Of a stretch of DNA of 64,000 nt, positions 18,089 through 27,963 are shown piece by piece. The position numbers were made by a program, and so were the translations under genes. A model generated the notes under the pieces. It did not search any database, was not told the DNA's origin, and saw nothing but the letters and a program-made list of their open reading frames with translations. Origin of the DNA: Pseudohongiella nitratireducens (GTDB lineage: Bacteria; Pseudomonadota; Gammaproteobacteria; Pseudomonadales; Pseudohongiellaceae); assembly GCF_001642735.1 (NCBI RefSeq), contig NZ_LWHM01000003.1, forward strand, positions 62,001 through 126,000, in the 5' to 3' direction. The stretch's first letter is position 1. Each line of letters begins with the position of its first letter.

Positions 18089-19327
18089 TTACTGCGACAC
18101 CAACTCAGTCTCAACTGCTCGAAACATGGCATTACGATGCAGTTCCAGATGTTGACGGCTGGTTGCTTCTGGCCAGGCACTGAATACGACAATTGCCAGG
18201 TTTTCATCCGGGTTAAAGTACACGCCCTGTCCGAAAATACCACTGGCACGGAAAGCACCGTTATCTTCCAGCCACCACAGGTAACCATACTGATCACTTG
18301 CCGGTGATGGCACAGTCGACTCCTGCATCCAGCCTGGAGGCAAGACATTCGTACCATCATCCAATTGCCCGTCATTTAACACGAACGTTGCCAGACGCCC
18401 CCAGTCCCTGAGCGTTGCTGCAATACAACAGCCTCCCAACTCACCGCCATTGGGGCCATGACTCATCCAGTATGCATCTGCACCCATACCCCAGGGTTTC
18501 CAGATTTTCTCACTGAGGTATGCTGAGAGGTTATTACCAATGGCTGCCCTGACGATAGCCCCTGCCAGATTCGTTTCACCTGTGTTGTAATTGAAACGTG
18601 TTCCAGGCTCAGCGATACGTTGCTTGCTTCCCAGGAAGTGCATCAGTTCCAGCATATCACCTGGCGAAGACGCTACATCCGACTCCGGATCAGCATAGTC
18701 CTCATTCCAGTCAGTGCCGGAAGCCATTTGCAGCACATCCCGTATGCGGACCCCGTCATAACTGCTGCCTTTCATTTGCGGCAAATAGTCAGTCACCGGA
18801 TCCTCCACACTGCCGATGGAGCCATCCGCAATGGCGGCCCCGGTCAGCAATGAAACAACAGATTTGGTCATGGAAAACGAGACCCAGCGATGATGGGGCT
18901 GGTTACCCAGGCCGTAGCGCTCCAGGCGGACCTCACCGTCTTTCAGCACCAGCAGTCCGGCAACATGGTTGTGCTGCATGAAATCATCCAGGTCATAGGA
19001 AACATTATCAATCTGGTAGCTGAGTTGTCCGAAGTCATGCGTGTCTTTTGGCAGATACCTGGCTTGCTCACCTGACTCAATATACCGGGTTGAACTCAGC
19101 CGATGCGTGTTCCTGAAGCCGGCAATCTGGGTATCACCCTGCCAGAACAGGATACTTCCGCCCTCTGGCAGCATCTCAATATCTTCAGAAGGAGCCAGCC
19201 ACCGGGGCTCACTCATTTCATGTGCATTTAACGCAGCTCCCATCACATTGAAAGACAAAGCCACAGCTATGCTCATTTTGACAGAGGTACTCCTGAACCC
19301 TCGTGTTAATCCAGGTATCCGCTTCAT
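18089..19327 (-). CDS. Serine hydrolase, beta-lactamase class C family
   Basis: A 412-residue secreted enzyme with a signal peptide (about residues 12-36). The catalytic SMTK (152-155) is followed by the Y-x-N equivalent YNTG in RFNYNTGETN and a GIFGQGVYFNP region where the third motif is expected. Related proteins include 6-aminohexanoate-dimer hydrolase-like esterases and penicillin-binding-like proteins; true beta-lactamase activity is not implied. It is divergent from the sirtuin gene with a 24-bp gap, so their promoters must overlap neighbouring coding DNA. Confidence 0.9.
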   Translation of the reverse strand: MKRIPGLTRGFRSTSVKMSIAVALSFNVMGAALNAHEMSEPRWLAPSEDIEMLPEGGSILFWQGDTQIAGFRNTHRLSSTRYIESGEQARYLPKDTHDFGQLSYQIDNVSYDLDDFMQHNHVAGLLVLKDGEVRLERYGLGNQPHHRWVSFSMTKSVVSLLTGAAIADGSIGSVEDPVTDYLPQMKGSSYDGVRIRDVLQMASGTDWNEDYADPESDVASSPGDMLELMHFLGSKQRIAEPGTRFNYNTGETNLAGAIVRAAIGNNLSAYLSEKIWKPWGMGADAYWMSHGPNGGELGGCCIAATLRDWGRLATFVLNDGQLDDGTNVLPPGWMQESTVPSPASDQYGYLWWLEDNGAFRASGIFGQGVYFNPDENLAIVVFSAWPEATSRQHLELHRNAMFRAVETELVSQ

Positions 19328-19351
19328 GAGTTCTCCTTGTAGAATACACAG

Positions 19352-20185
19352 ATGAATATGATGTCAAAGCATACACAGCAGGCCGCAGACAGGCTATACC
19401 AGTTTCTTCAACAGCATGCCCCCATTGCTGTTATCACCGGCGCTGGCATCAGCACTGCTTCCGGCATACCTGACTACCGTGATCAACAAGGACAATGGAA
19501 GCGCAAACAACCGGTACAACACCCGGATTTCATGCGCTGCCACCTGACCCGCCAGCGCTACTGGGCACGCAGCCTGATCGGCTGGCCAACGCTACGCAAC
19601 GCCAAACCGAATGTCGCTCATCATCAACTGGCCAGACTCAGTCACTCACCATTGGTCTCCGGTGTTATCACACAGAATGTTGATCGCCTGCACCAGAAAG
19701 CTGACACACTTAACACCATTGACCTGCACGGCCGCGCTGACCAGATCATCTGCATGGGCTGCGCCCGACAACGCCCCAGGCAATGGATGCATGATCGCTG
19801 CAGCCAGGATAACCCTTCTTTCCTGAATTTTTCCGCCACAGTCGCACCTGACGGTGATGCGGACCTGGAAGTTGACTTCAGTCAGTTTCAGGTGCCGTCT
19901 TGCGAAGATTGTGGCGGCATTCTTAAAACGGATGTGGTTTTCTTTGGCGACAATGTGCCCCGGGAGCGTGTGGATGCTTGTCGTGACGTGATCCGTCAAA
20001 GCCGGGCTCTGCTTGTCATCGGCTCCTCATTGATGGTTTATTCGGGTTATCGCTTTGCCCGGCAATGTCTTGAAAATGACCAGTCTATCGCACTGCTGGG
20101 GTTTGGAAAAAACCGGGCTGACGATATTGCCACGCTTAAAATTGAAGCTGATATATCCGAAACCTTACAATGTATAAATCATTAA
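19352..20185 (+). CDS. NAD-dependent protein deacylase, Sir2 family
   Basis: A 277-residue sirtuin. NAD-binding motifs ITGAGISTASGIPDYR and TQNVDRLHQKAD, the catalytic His in DLHGR, and two zinc Cys pairs (CMGC and CEDC) are present. GSSLMVYSGYRFA is the second nucleotide-binding block. It would remove acyl groups from lysines in cytoplasmic proteins while consuming NAD. The spacing between the Cys pairs is long, as in the class II (SIRT4-like) group, so its preferred acyl group may not be acetyl. The start may be one of several close ATGs. Confidence 0.93.
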   Translation: MNMMSKHTQQAADRLYQFLQQHAPIAVITGAGISTASGIPDYRDQQGQWKRKQPVQHPDFMRCHLTRQRYWARSLIGWPTLRNAKPNVAHHQLARLSHSPLVSGVITQNVDRLHQKADTLNTIDLHGRADQIICMGCARQRPRQWMHDRCSQDNPSFLNFSATVAPDGDADLEVDFSQFQVPSCEDCGGILKTDVVFFGDNVPRERVDACRDVIRQSRALLVIGSSLMVYSGYRFARQCLENDQSIALLGFGKNRADDIATLKIEADISETLQCINH

Positions 20186-20296
20186 CCCAGATCTACCCAA
20201 CTGTTTTTTAACGCTAAAAATAAACTACAGACAAAAAGTTGTAACGCGTTCAGTTTTCGCTTAGGATTTTTACTGCAACAAAGGATGACCGAGCAT

Positions 20297-20617
20297 ATGC
20301 CAACTATCACTTATATCGAACACGACGGAAACACTCACACGGTTGATGCGGACAATGGCGATACCGTCATGTCAGCCGCCATAAAAAACATGGTGCCTGG
20401 CATCGATGCCGACTGTGGCGGTGGCTGCTCTTGCGGCACCTGCCATGTATTCGTGGAGCCAGAGTGGCAACCAGTGGTTGGCGGACCCGGTGAATTTGAA
20501 GAACCCATGCTTGACCTGAACCCAGAACGCAACGACCAGTCACGCCTGTCTTGCCAGATCGATGTCACTGATGAACTGGATGGACTGGTGGTTCGCTTGC
20601 CCGAGTTTCAGTTCTAG
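20297..20617 (+). CDS. 2Fe-2S ferredoxin, adrenodoxin/putidaredoxin type
   Basis: A 106-residue electron carrier. The cluster ligands are C40, C46, C49 and C86 in the C-x5-C-x2-C...C spacing of vertebrate-type ferredoxins, within a DCGGGCSCGTCHVF segment. The gene is 30 bp upstream of the CYP153-type P450, so it is almost certainly its redox partner. I prefer ATG 20297; an in-frame ATG at 20285 has its AAAGG too close. No ferredoxin reductase gene is nearby. Confidence 0.93.
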   Translation: MPTITYIEHDGNTHTVDADNGDTVMSAAIKNMVPGIDADCGGGCSCGTCHVFVEPEWQPVVGGPGEFEEPMLDLNPERNDQSRLSCQIDVTDELDGLVVRLPEFQF

Positions 20618-20647
20618 CAGTATCAGCAATTTGAGGAATGGGTAAAC

Positions 20648-21919
20648 GTGAGCACATCAACTGAAAAGCTGCAAAACAAACAACCCTCCTCACGCAGTCT
20701 GGTCGGACGCGACCCCTGGACGACTCCCCTGCGCGAAATCGATCTGGCTCACCCCGGGATCTGGCAGGCTAATGAATACCTGCCTTTTCTGGCCAGACTC
20801 CGACGTGACGCCCCCATTCATTATTGTGCGGATTCAGCAGTCGGCCCTTACTGGTCGATAACCCGCTTTCAGGATGTCATGGACATTGAAAAGCGCACTG
20901 ATCTGTTCAGCTCCGAACCAACCATCGGCATTGTTGATCCAGACCCGGATTATATTCTGCCCATGTTTATCGCCATGGACCCGCCAAAGCATGACGTGCA
21001 GCGCAAAACGGTTCAGGGCGTGGTGGCTCCTGCTAACCTGAAGAATCTTGAACCACTGATCAGACAGCGTGTCTGTAAAATACTGGACAACCTCCCCAGT
21101 AATGAACCCTTCAACTGGGTAGAGAAAGTATCACGTGATCTGACCACACAGATGCTCGCCACTCTTTTTGATTTTCCTTTTGAAGAACGCAACAAACTCA
21201 CCTACTGGTCCGATGTAGCCACTGCTATTCCCGGTGCCGGCCTGGTCGACAGTTATGAAGAAAGCCAGAAAATACTTCAGGAGTGCCTGATGTGTTTTTC
21301 CAAAATCTGGCAGGAGCGAGCCAGCAAACCACCGGGTGATGATCTGATTTCAATGCTGGCACACGGTGAATCTACCCGCAATATGCCACCACTGGAATTC
21401 CTCGGCAACCTGATTCTATTGATAGTCGGCGGAAACGACACCACACGAAACTCAATCACTGGCAGCGTGCTTGCACTGCACCAGAATCCGGCTGAACACG
21501 ACAAGCTGCGTGCAGACCCGACACTGATTCCGTCAATGGTGTCTGAAACCATTCGCTGGCAAACACCCCTGGCTTACATGCGTCGTACAGCAACCCAGGA
21601 TGTCAGCATTCAGGGCGAAACCATTAAAAAGGGTGACAAGATACTGCTTTGGTATGCATCAGCTAACCAGGATGAGTCAGCCATCGAGAATGCCGACCAA
21701 TATATTATCGACCGGCCAAATGTCCGTCAGCACTTATCATTTGGCACAGGCATTCACCGCTGCATGGGCAATCGCCTGGCTGAAATGCAGCTACGTGTAC
21801 TTTGGGAAGAAATATTGCCGCGCTTTCGGGCCATTGAGGTGGTCGGTGAACCTGAGCGAATCTACTCAAGCTTCGTGAAGGGATACCACAACTTATCCGT
21901 TGTGGCTCACCCTCACTAA
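20648..21919 (+). CDS. Cytochrome P450, CYP153A-like terminal hydroxylase
   Basis: A 423-residue soluble P450 that should hydroxylate the terminal carbon of alkanes or fatty acids. The I-helix GGNDTT (261-266), ExxR (E300/R303) and the heme Cys372 in FGTGIHRCMGNRLAE are present. Segments such as MFIAMDPPKHDVQRKTV, LTTQMLATLFDFP and LLIVGGNDTTRNS match the CYP153A group closely as I remember it. The start is GTG with GAGG upstream. It is cotranscribed with the ferredoxin; an alkane regulator or reductase is not in the window. Confidence 0.92.
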   Translation: MSTSTEKLQNKQPSSRSLVGRDPWTTPLREIDLAHPGIWQANEYLPFLARLRRDAPIHYCADSAVGPYWSITRFQDVMDIEKRTDLFSSEPTIGIVDPDPDYILPMFIAMDPPKHDVQRKTVQGVVAPANLKNLEPLIRQRVCKILDNLPSNEPFNWVEKVSRDLTTQMLATLFDFPFEERNKLTYWSDVATAIPGAGLVDSYEESQKILQECLMCFSKIWQERASKPPGDDLISMLAHGESTRNMPPLEFLGNLILLIVGGNDTTRNSITGSVLALHQNPAEHDKLRADPTLIPSMVSETIRWQTPLAYMRRTATQDVSIQGETIKKGDKILLWYASANQDESAIENADQYIIDRPNVRQHLSFGTGIHRCMGNRLAEMQLRVLWEEILPRFRAIEVVGEPERIYSSFVKGYHNLSVVAHPH

Positions 21920-21995
21920 ACTCTGGCGTAACCTCGCCAGCATGATTTTATCTGCTCATGCCAGCGACCGGCTGTGGCAGTTGCTTTACGTTCCC

Positions 21996-23192
21996 TTACG
22001 CCTTGAAATCAACTTCTGGCGACACATCAGCTTCATAGTCCACATCGTCACGATTAAAGCCAAAGAGTTTCAGGAAATCGTGCTTGTAGCCTTCGTAATC
22101 AGTCAATTCAGACAGGTTTTCGGTCGTCACTTCTGACCACAGTGCTTTACACTCTGACTGCACATCATCTCGCAGCTCTTTATCGTCCAGGCGGAAACGA
22201 TCTGCCTCATCCAGGTCAAATGCCTTGCCATCGGTACGATAGAGCTGCTCTTTGAATAGTCGGTTTAACTGCTCAATCGTACCTTCATGCAGACCTTTTG
22301 CTTTCATGACTTTATAGACCAGCGCAATATACAGTGGCATCACTGGTATCGCCGCAGAGGCCTGAGTGACGACTGATTTCAGTACGGCCACATTAGCCCC
22401 ACCCTGGTAAGTCCCCGCCAGCTTGGCATCGATAGCATGAGCGGCCCGATCCAGGTCTTCCTTGGCTTTACCCAGCGCACCATGCCAGTAAATCGGCCAG
22501 GTCATTTCCGTGCCGATGTAACTGAATGCGACACTGCGCACCCCTTCTGCCAGAACATCGGCACCGCTCAGTGCCTCCATCCACAGCTCCCAGTCTTCAC
22601 CGCCCATCACTGTTACGGTATCGGCAATTTCCTGGTCTGTTGCTGGTTCGACTTCAGCCTCAATGATCTCATTTTTGTTTGTATCGATGGCCGTGGCGCG
22701 ATACACCTCACCAATCGGTTTGAGTACAGAACGTTTGACTTCTCCGGTATCCGGCATCTTGCGAACGGGTGAAGCCAGTGAGTAAATCACCAGATCCACT
22801 TGTCCCAGGTCTTCTTTGATTGTCTCAATCGCTTGCGCCCGAACCTCATCAGAGAAGGCATCCCCGTTGATTGATTTTGCGTACAACCCGGCTTTTTTGG
22901 CTTCTTTTTCCAGCGCCCATGAGTTGTACCAACCTGCCGTACCCGGTTTACGCTCATTCGCTGGCTTTTCAAAAAACACGCCCAATGTGTCAGCGCCATA
23001 ACCAAAAGCCGCGGTAATTCTGGCTGCCAGTCCATAACCGCTTGAAGCGCCGATGACCAGGACTTTTTTCGGCCCAGAACCTTCACCAATGGCGGATTTA
23101 GTGACCGCTATCTGCTCTTCCACATTACGGTAACAACCGGTCGGGTGGGTGGTCGTGCAGATGAAACCACGGTATTTGGGTTTAATGATCAT
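21996..23192 (-). CDS. fabV: Trans-2-enoyl-ACP/CoA reductase FabV
   Basis: A 398-residue NADH-dependent enoyl reductase that completes the fatty acid elongation cycle and, in other species, gives triclosan resistance. [17 protein letters not shown] is the standard N-terminus, so the start is ATG 23192. The nucleotide motif [12 protein letters not shown] and the FabV active site Y-x8-K (in [21 protein letters not shown], Tyr before PIYW) are intact. It starts 13 bp after the acetyltransferase gene and is probably cotranscribed with it. Confidence 0.96.
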   Translation of the reverse strand: MIIKPKYRGFICTTTHPTGCYRNVEEQIAVTKSAIGEGSGPKKVLVIGASSGYGLAARITAAFGYGADTLGVFFEKPANERKPGTAGWYNSWALEKEAKKAGLYAKSINGDAFSDEVRAQAIETIKEDLGQVDLVIYSLASPVRKMPDTGEVKRSVLKPIGEVYRATAIDTNKNEIIEAEVEPATDQEIADTVTVMGGEDWELWMEALSGADVLAEGVRSVAFSYIGTEMTWPIYWHGALGKAKEDLDRAAHAIDAKLAGTYQGGANVAVLKSVVTQASAAIPVMPLYIALVYKVMKAKGLHEGTIEQLNRLFKEQLYRTDGKAFDLDEADRFRLDDKELRDDVQSECKALWSEVTTENLSELTDYEGYKHDFLKLFGFNRDDVDYEADVSPEVDFKA

Positions 23193-23205
23193 AATTGTCC
23201 CTCGT

Positions 23206-23694
23206 TTAAATAGTGTCGGCGGCAAAGCGCTTTAAAGCCTCACCTTCCAGCCGGTATCGAATCCACTCACTCTGTGCTGAGGCACCGATAGATTCATAAA
23301 ACTGAATAGCTGGCTCATTCCAGTCCAGCACGCTCCACTCGAAGCGTCCGCAATTTTCTGCCACTGCCTCTTGGGCCAGGCTTTGCAATAGCGCCTTGCC
23401 AGCCCCGACGCCACGATATTCGGGCGAGACATACAAGTCTTCCAGATAGATACCATTCTGACCTTGCCAGGTAGAATAATTGAAGAAATAAACGGCAAAC
23501 CCGGCAACCTGCCCATCCACAAAACACATTTTGGCACGGACAGTGGAGTCATCACCAAAAATGGACCGGGTAATTCCTGCAACGTCGGTAACCACCTCAT
23601 GCTCGGCTTTTTCATAAATCGCCAGTTCGCGAATAAAGTGCAAGATATCGCTGGCATCATCTGCGGTAGCGGCACGAATCTGAATCTCTGGCAT
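23206..23694 (-). CDS. GNAT family N-acetyltransferase
   Basis: A 162-residue GNAT protein. [13 protein letters not shown] and [11 protein letters not shown] form motif A with the acetyl-CoA-binding loop R-G-V-G-A-G-K, and [19 protein letters not shown] is the typical C-terminal part of the spermidine/diamine acetyltransferase-like subfamily. The substrate is unknown. It lies just upstream of fabV. Confidence 0.88.
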   Translation of the reverse strand: MPEIQIRAATADDASDILHFIRELAIYEKAEHEVVTDVAGITRSIFGDDSTVRAKMCFVDGQVAGFAVYFFNYSTWQGQNGIYLEDLYVSPEYRGVGAGKALLQSLAQEAVAENCGRFEWSVLDWNEPAIQFYESIGASAQSEWIRYRLEGEALKRFAADTI

Positions 23695-23750
23695 TTACCC
23701 GTCCCTCATTTGCTAAAGCCGCGTATTCTAATGTCCGGGCAAGCAGAGGT

Positions 23751-25094
23751 CTACTCTGCGAGGTTAATGGCTCCGGTCGACACATCCATAATCATGCGTG
23801 TCATCAGGTATAACCGGGGGACGACCGAGTTAAGGTCTACATACTCATCATTACTGGTATGTGCGCCAAACCCCTGCAAACCAAAGCGCTCAATCACCGG
23901 GGCATCCGTCTCCAGTGCGGCAAAGGCCGCATCAGTACCACCGCCAGTTGCCTGGTCACTGACTGCCAGCTCCATATCCAGTTCCTGATATACCACCTGA
24001 GCGTGAGCAGCCAGCGAGCGGGCTGCATCAGTGGCATTCAATGGAGGACGACGATTTTCGAAGCTGAGAGAGATATCGGTATCAGGGATGCGCTTATTGG
24101 CAATGCGTTCACGAATGCGATCTTCCAGCCGACTGAAGTCTTCCTGGCGCAACATACGCACATCCGCAGTCGCAACGGCTTCAGCTGGAATCACATTGCG
24201 CTTGGTGCCGACCTGGGCCAGCGTCCAGTTCACTTTAAAACCGTTCTCCGGTTCAGAAAGATCATCCAGCTGCAGCAACTGATGCGCCATCTCATACAAG
24301 GCATTTCGCCCTTGCTCTGGTGCTGCGCCGGCATGAGATGCCCGGCCATGCACCGTCATAGTTGCTGCGCCAATGCCAGAGGTGGCTAACGATAGCGTGT
24401 CATTGCCAATGCTGGAGGGCTCCACTGAAAACACAGCATCATGCTCACTGCCCATACGTACCAGGGTCGCACGTGAGCCTGGTGAAGACACTTCTTCATC
24501 ACCATTGATCAGGACAGTCAGCGTCCCGTAGTCAGCAAAACCCAGCTCCTGCAGCATCGCCACCGTATGAATAATGAGTGCCACACCTTGCTTGTCATCC
24601 GAAATGCCAAGGCCATAGGCCCGGTTCCCGTCAATGCGGAATGGCTGATCATCAATCATGCCCCGCAAATAAACGGTATCCATGTGCGCAATCAGCAAAA
24701 TACGTTTATCACCGCTACCCTCAAAACGAGCATGAACCATGGGGCCAATCTGCTCTGGCGTATCAAACATACGATACACCTCCTCGTTGGCATCCAGCAG
24801 TTCAACATCTCCACCTAACTCACTCAGCGCCTCTGCGATATAGTCAGCCAGCCTGGCGAGCCCTTCATAATCACCACTGCCTGACTCAATTTCTACCACT
24901 TCCTGCAGAGTCTGGATCAATGCGGGTTTTTCCGCGTTGGCCAATGCCAAAACGTCATCGTCCAAAGTCTGGGCCTGTGTCAATGCGGGCCAAGATAAAC
25001 ACGTCAGTAATCCGGCAACCAGCCCCACTGTTAATTCTGCTAATGCTGCTCGCGGATAAAGTCGGGACCTTGCTTTGAAAGACTGGAAAAACAT
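23751..25094 (-). CDS. M20 family metallopeptidase (glutamate carboxypeptidase-like), secreted
   Basis: A 447-residue dizinc peptidase with a signal peptide ending near AQA-QT. Ligand and catalytic segments IAHMDTVY, GISDDKQG, NGDEEVSSPGS, GGGTDAAFAA and the final zinc His in GFGAHTSNDEYVDL are all intact, with a dimerisation domain between. It most resembles carboxypeptidase G2-type enzymes that release C-terminal glutamate. I use the ATG at 25094, which places the signal peptide near the N-terminus; a longer frame reaches 25166. Confidence 0.9.
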   Translation of the reverse strand: MFFQSFKARSRLYPRAALAELTVGLVAGLLTCLSWPALTQAQTLDDDVLALANAEKPALIQTLQEVVEIESGSGDYEGLARLADYIAEALSELGGDVELLDANEEVYRMFDTPEQIGPMVHARFEGSGDKRILLIAHMDTVYLRGMIDDQPFRIDGNRAYGLGISDDKQGVALIIHTVAMLQELGFADYGTLTVLINGDEEVSSPGSRATLVRMGSEHDAVFSVEPSSIGNDTLSLATSGIGAATMTVHGRASHAGAAPEQGRNALYEMAHQLLQLDDLSEPENGFKVNWTLAQVGTKRNVIPAEAVATADVRMLRQEDFSRLEDRIRERIANKRIPDTDISLSFENRRPPLNATDAARSLAAHAQVVYQELDMELAVSDQATGGGTDAAFAALETDAPVIERFGLQGFGAHTSNDEYVDLNSVVPRLYLMTRMIMDVSTGAINLAE

Positions 25095-25166
25095 GATTCT
25101 GAGCCCTCTTGTGCATACAAGTGTGTGATTAAACGTCATTACCGTTGAACACAATAGCAATCGCAT

Positions 25167-25463
25167 TCATTCAGGCGGTTCTATGCGGTACTTCATCATA
25201 TACCAAAGTGTAAAAGGCACTTCCATGGCAAAGTAGCTGATTAAGGTAAACCAGAACCAGTTGAATTCGATGCCTATCACCGAGATGGAAATATCGCGCC
25301 CCATATATAAAGAAGCTGCTACACAAATCACCACAACAGATGCCATGACATCGTTTAACGCCAGCTTTTGTAAATCCCTGCCCACCACACGTGGAAACAT
25401 CCATAAATAACAGAATACCAGGGTAAGAGCATTCAACAGGACAATTGTGGCCGCTGGTGACAT
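25167..25463 (-). CDS. Small conserved membrane protein, unknown function
   Basis: A 98-residue protein with three hydrophobic segments (about 5-25, 38-56 and 64-88) and a short charged C-terminus (KYRIEPPE). I do not recognise a named family. It starts 3 bp after the SDR gene ends, so it belongs to the minus-strand run that begins with the asparaginase gene. Confidence 0.75.
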   Translation of the reverse strand: MSPAATIVLLNALTLVFCYLWMFPRVVGRDLQKLALNDVMASVVVICVAASLYMGRDISISVIGIEFNWFWFTLISYFAMEVPFTLWYMMKYRIEPPE

Positions 25464-25466
25464 AAA

Positions 25467-26270
25467 CTAATTCCTTAAATGAGAAGCGCCATTAGCATCA
25501 ATGATGGCTCCTGTGAGGTACTCGGCATCCCCTTCTGCCAGGAACGCTGCCAGCGCAGCAATTTCCTCCGGCCGCCCGACACGGTTTAAGGGGCTCTGAG
25601 CAGCAACACCATCCCAGCCTTGTGCTGCAATACGGGGCGAAGCGGAAGGCGTTTCTGTCCATCCAGGGGCGATGGCAAAAACGGCAATTCCCCGCCCTCC
25701 CAGGGCCAGAGCCAGCGACTGTGTCGCAGAGTTTAATGCCGATTTTGCTGCGCCATAAGCCGGGGCCGCCGGCTCTCCTCGAAAGGCGCCACGTGATGTA
25801 ATATTTATGATGCGACCTTTACCCAGTGCTGACATGATTGGGGCAACGAGGTAACAAAGGTTGACGGGGGCATGCAGATTCAACGCCATGCAGTCCAGCC
25901 AGTCATTATGCCAGTCTGTTACACCAGCACTGTCCAGTGATTGCGGCGTATAACGACCGGCAGCATTAACCAGAACATCGATACGACCATAATCTCGTTG
26001 AATGCACTGCACCATGTCAGCCAGCGCTTCCGGTTGGGTCACATCTGCCTGATAACAGCGATGTCCACTGCCCGGAAGTGCCTCACAGACTTTCTCTGCA
26101 GCGTCCCCTTGTGAGCGATAATTCATGGCAACCTGGTAACCTTTGGCAGCAAGCGCTTCGGCACAGGCTTTTCCAATACCCGTTGCCGCACCTGTGACTA
26201 AGGCAACGGGAAGCTCACTGGCACTCCCTGGTTCATCAGGCTGTTTTTTAACGTCGTCAACTGCCGACAT
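25467..26270 (-). CDS. SDR family oxidoreductase (3-ketoacyl-ACP reductase-like)
   Basis: A 267-residue short-chain dehydrogenase. The cofactor motif is TGAATGIG near residue 27; an NYRS sequence after beta-2 suggests NADPH. The catalytic Ser is in ITSRGAF and YGAAK supplies Tyr and Lys. VNAAGRY matches the NAG block. The substrate is unknown. It lies 18 bp downstream of the asparaginase gene. Confidence 0.9.
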   Translation of the reverse strand: MSAVDDVKKQPDEPGSASELPVALVTGAATGIGKACAEALAAKGYQVAMNYRSQGDAAEKVCEALPGSGHRCYQADVTQPEALADMVQCIQRDYGRIDVLVNAAGRYTPQSLDSAGVTDWHNDWLDCMALNLHAPVNLCYLVAPIMSALGKGRIINITSRGAFRGEPAAPAYGAAKSALNSATQSLALALGGRGIAVFAIAPGWTETPSASPRIAAQGWDGVAAQSPLNRVGRPEEIAALAAFLAEGDAEYLTGAIIDANGASHLRN

Positions 26271-26288
26271 GCGTTTCTCCTGTCTGTT

Positions 26289-27326
26289 TTACGAAGGTAA
26301 ATGCATTTCGCCTGCCAGCGATACGGATAGTATGTCTTTAATTTCCCGACTATCGTAGCCAGCAGCAATGAGATAGTACAACTTAGTGACGGCAGCTTCC
26401 GGGGTAATATCGAGCCCACTGACAGCACCGGCACCCGCAAACTCATGTGCGGCGGCATAGCGATCAAAGTGCACCACACCATCCAGTGGTTGCGACACCA
26501 CCAGCACAACAATACCTTTGGCAATGGCCTCGCGGATAGCAGCAGTAAAAGCGGGATCACTGACCGGGCCGTTTCCTGACCCATACGCTTCAATAATGAG
26601 CGCCTGTAAATTTGTGTCCTGGCAAATCAATCGCAAAATATTGGCACTGATGCCGGGATACAGCCGTAGCAGAACCACCGCATCATCTGCGGGAATTGAC
26701 AAGGCCCGGGCATTGACTGGCAAGGGCAGCGGCGCACCTTGCTGACCTTGAAATTCGATATCGATACCAATGCGTCCCAGCTCACCAACGCGTGGCGAGG
26801 CAAAAGCATCGTAAGCACGTGCTGATATTTTGGTAGCACGGTTACCTCGCAGAATCCTGGAACCAAATACCACACAGACCTGCGTCAGATGTTCAGGCAA
26901 AGTAGCTGCCACTTCCACTGCCGAAATCAGGTTGCTTCGCGCATCGCTGCGAGGATACCCGAATGGCAACTGAGCACCGGTTACGATAACGGGTTTGCCC
27001 CGCTTCTGAATAAAGAAACTTAATGCCGAACTGGTGTAAGCGAGCGTATCTGTTCCATGTAGCACAACAAACCCATCGTACTGATCATAAACAGACTCTA
27101 TCCGCCCGGCTAACTCGATCCAGTTGCCAGGGCGCATATCTGAACTGTCTATCAACGGGTCGACCGTCTGGACAGAAAGTTGCGGTGGATCACTTGCCAG
27201 CGTCCGGCCAGAACCGATAAGGGCAGAAATATTAGCTGCCAGGTCAGGGGCGGGTGCCAGGCCCTTCTCCGTGTGCTGCATACCGATTGTGCCACCGGTA
27301 TACAGAATTAGTAAGCGTTTACTCAT
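26289..27326 (-). CDS. ansA: Asparaginase, type I (cytoplasmic)
   Basis: A 345-residue enzyme hydrolysing L-asparagine to aspartate and ammonia. The first catalytic Thr is in YTGGTIGM and the second in VLHGTDTLAYT. No signal peptide is present, as expected for AnsA-type and unlike periplasmic AnsB. The C-terminal domain has EAYGSGNGP, which fits the type I group. It is the first gene of a minus-strand series. Confidence 0.92.
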   Translation of the reverse strand: MSKRLLILYTGGTIGMQHTEKGLAPAPDLAANISALIGSGRTLASDPPQLSVQTVDPLIDSSDMRPGNWIELAGRIESVYDQYDGFVVLHGTDTLAYTSSALSFFIQKRGKPVIVTGAQLPFGYPRSDARSNLISAVEVAATLPEHLTQVCVVFGSRILRGNRATKISARAYDAFASPRVGELGRIGIDIEFQGQQGAPLPLPVNARALSIPADDAVVLLRLYPGISANILRLICQDTNLQALIIEAYGSGNGPVSDPAFTAAIREAIAKGIVVLVVSQPLDGVVHFDRYAAAHEFAGAGAVSGLDITPEAAVTKLYYLIAAGYDSREIKDILSVSLAGEMHLPS

Positions 27327-27422
27327 GCCTTGATCCTTTAAAGACGTCAGGCAGAGTCACCCGCTGAGAAGTATTATCAAAAGGCTTGGGCCTGTTCACA
27401 CTACCAGGACTATGGACTTGCT

Positions 27423-27962
27423 TTAGAAAGAGGATCCTGGCTGATCCAGAAATTCAACCTCTTCAGGTGTACTCTGCCTGCCTAGAATAGCATTGCGGTG
27501 GGGGTAACGGCCAAAACGTTGAATAATCGCCCGGTGGCGCTTTTCAAAATCAAGGTTGTTCTCAAGGCCTGTCTGTTCGTAAAGCTTGATAGCCTGCTCA
27601 TGAATCAGCAGTGACTCGCTGTGCATGTAGGGCATGTACAAAAATGCTCGGTGACTTACCGGCAACGCCATATCTGCACCAATAGCGACAGCTTCCTGTG
27701 CAAGCGCTAATGCCAGCGCATCCTGGGCAAATGCCTGCGCGGTATCGCGGTAAATATTCCGGGAGAACTGATCGAGGACGATAATTTCCGCAAGTCGGCC
27801 ATCGGGCGTATTACGCCAGGCATAAAGCTCACACGCAGCCGCTGCCAGCAAAACATCACCGAATTGTGTTTTAATCAAGCTGTCCAGCCTGTCATCCTTG
27901 CGAAACCAGTCTTTGGCCTCTAACTCCTTGAACCAGAACTTAAGCACCTGTTTATATTGCAT
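27423..27962 (-). CDS. DUF924 family protein
   Basis: A 179-residue cytoplasmic protein with the DUF924 marks: FWF near the N-terminus, IIVLDQFSRNIYR, FLYMPYMHSE, FEKRHRAIIQRFGRYPHRNAILGR broken at FGRYPHRN, and the final EEVEFL. The family has a TPR-like helical fold and no known enzyme role. I start at the ATG at 27962, 1 bp after the stop of the DUF167 gene, which marks it as the last gene of a tight four-gene operon. Confidence 0.92.
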   Translation of the reverse strand: MQYKQVLKFWFKELEAKDWFRKDDRLDSLIKTQFGDVLLAAAACELYAWRNTPDGRLAEIIVLDQFSRNIYRDTAQAFAQDALALALAQEAVAIGADMALPVSHRAFLYMPYMHSESLLIHEQAIKLYEQTGLENNLDFEKRHRAIIQRFGRYPHRNAILGRQSTPEEVEFLDQPGSSF

Positions 27963-27963
27963 G

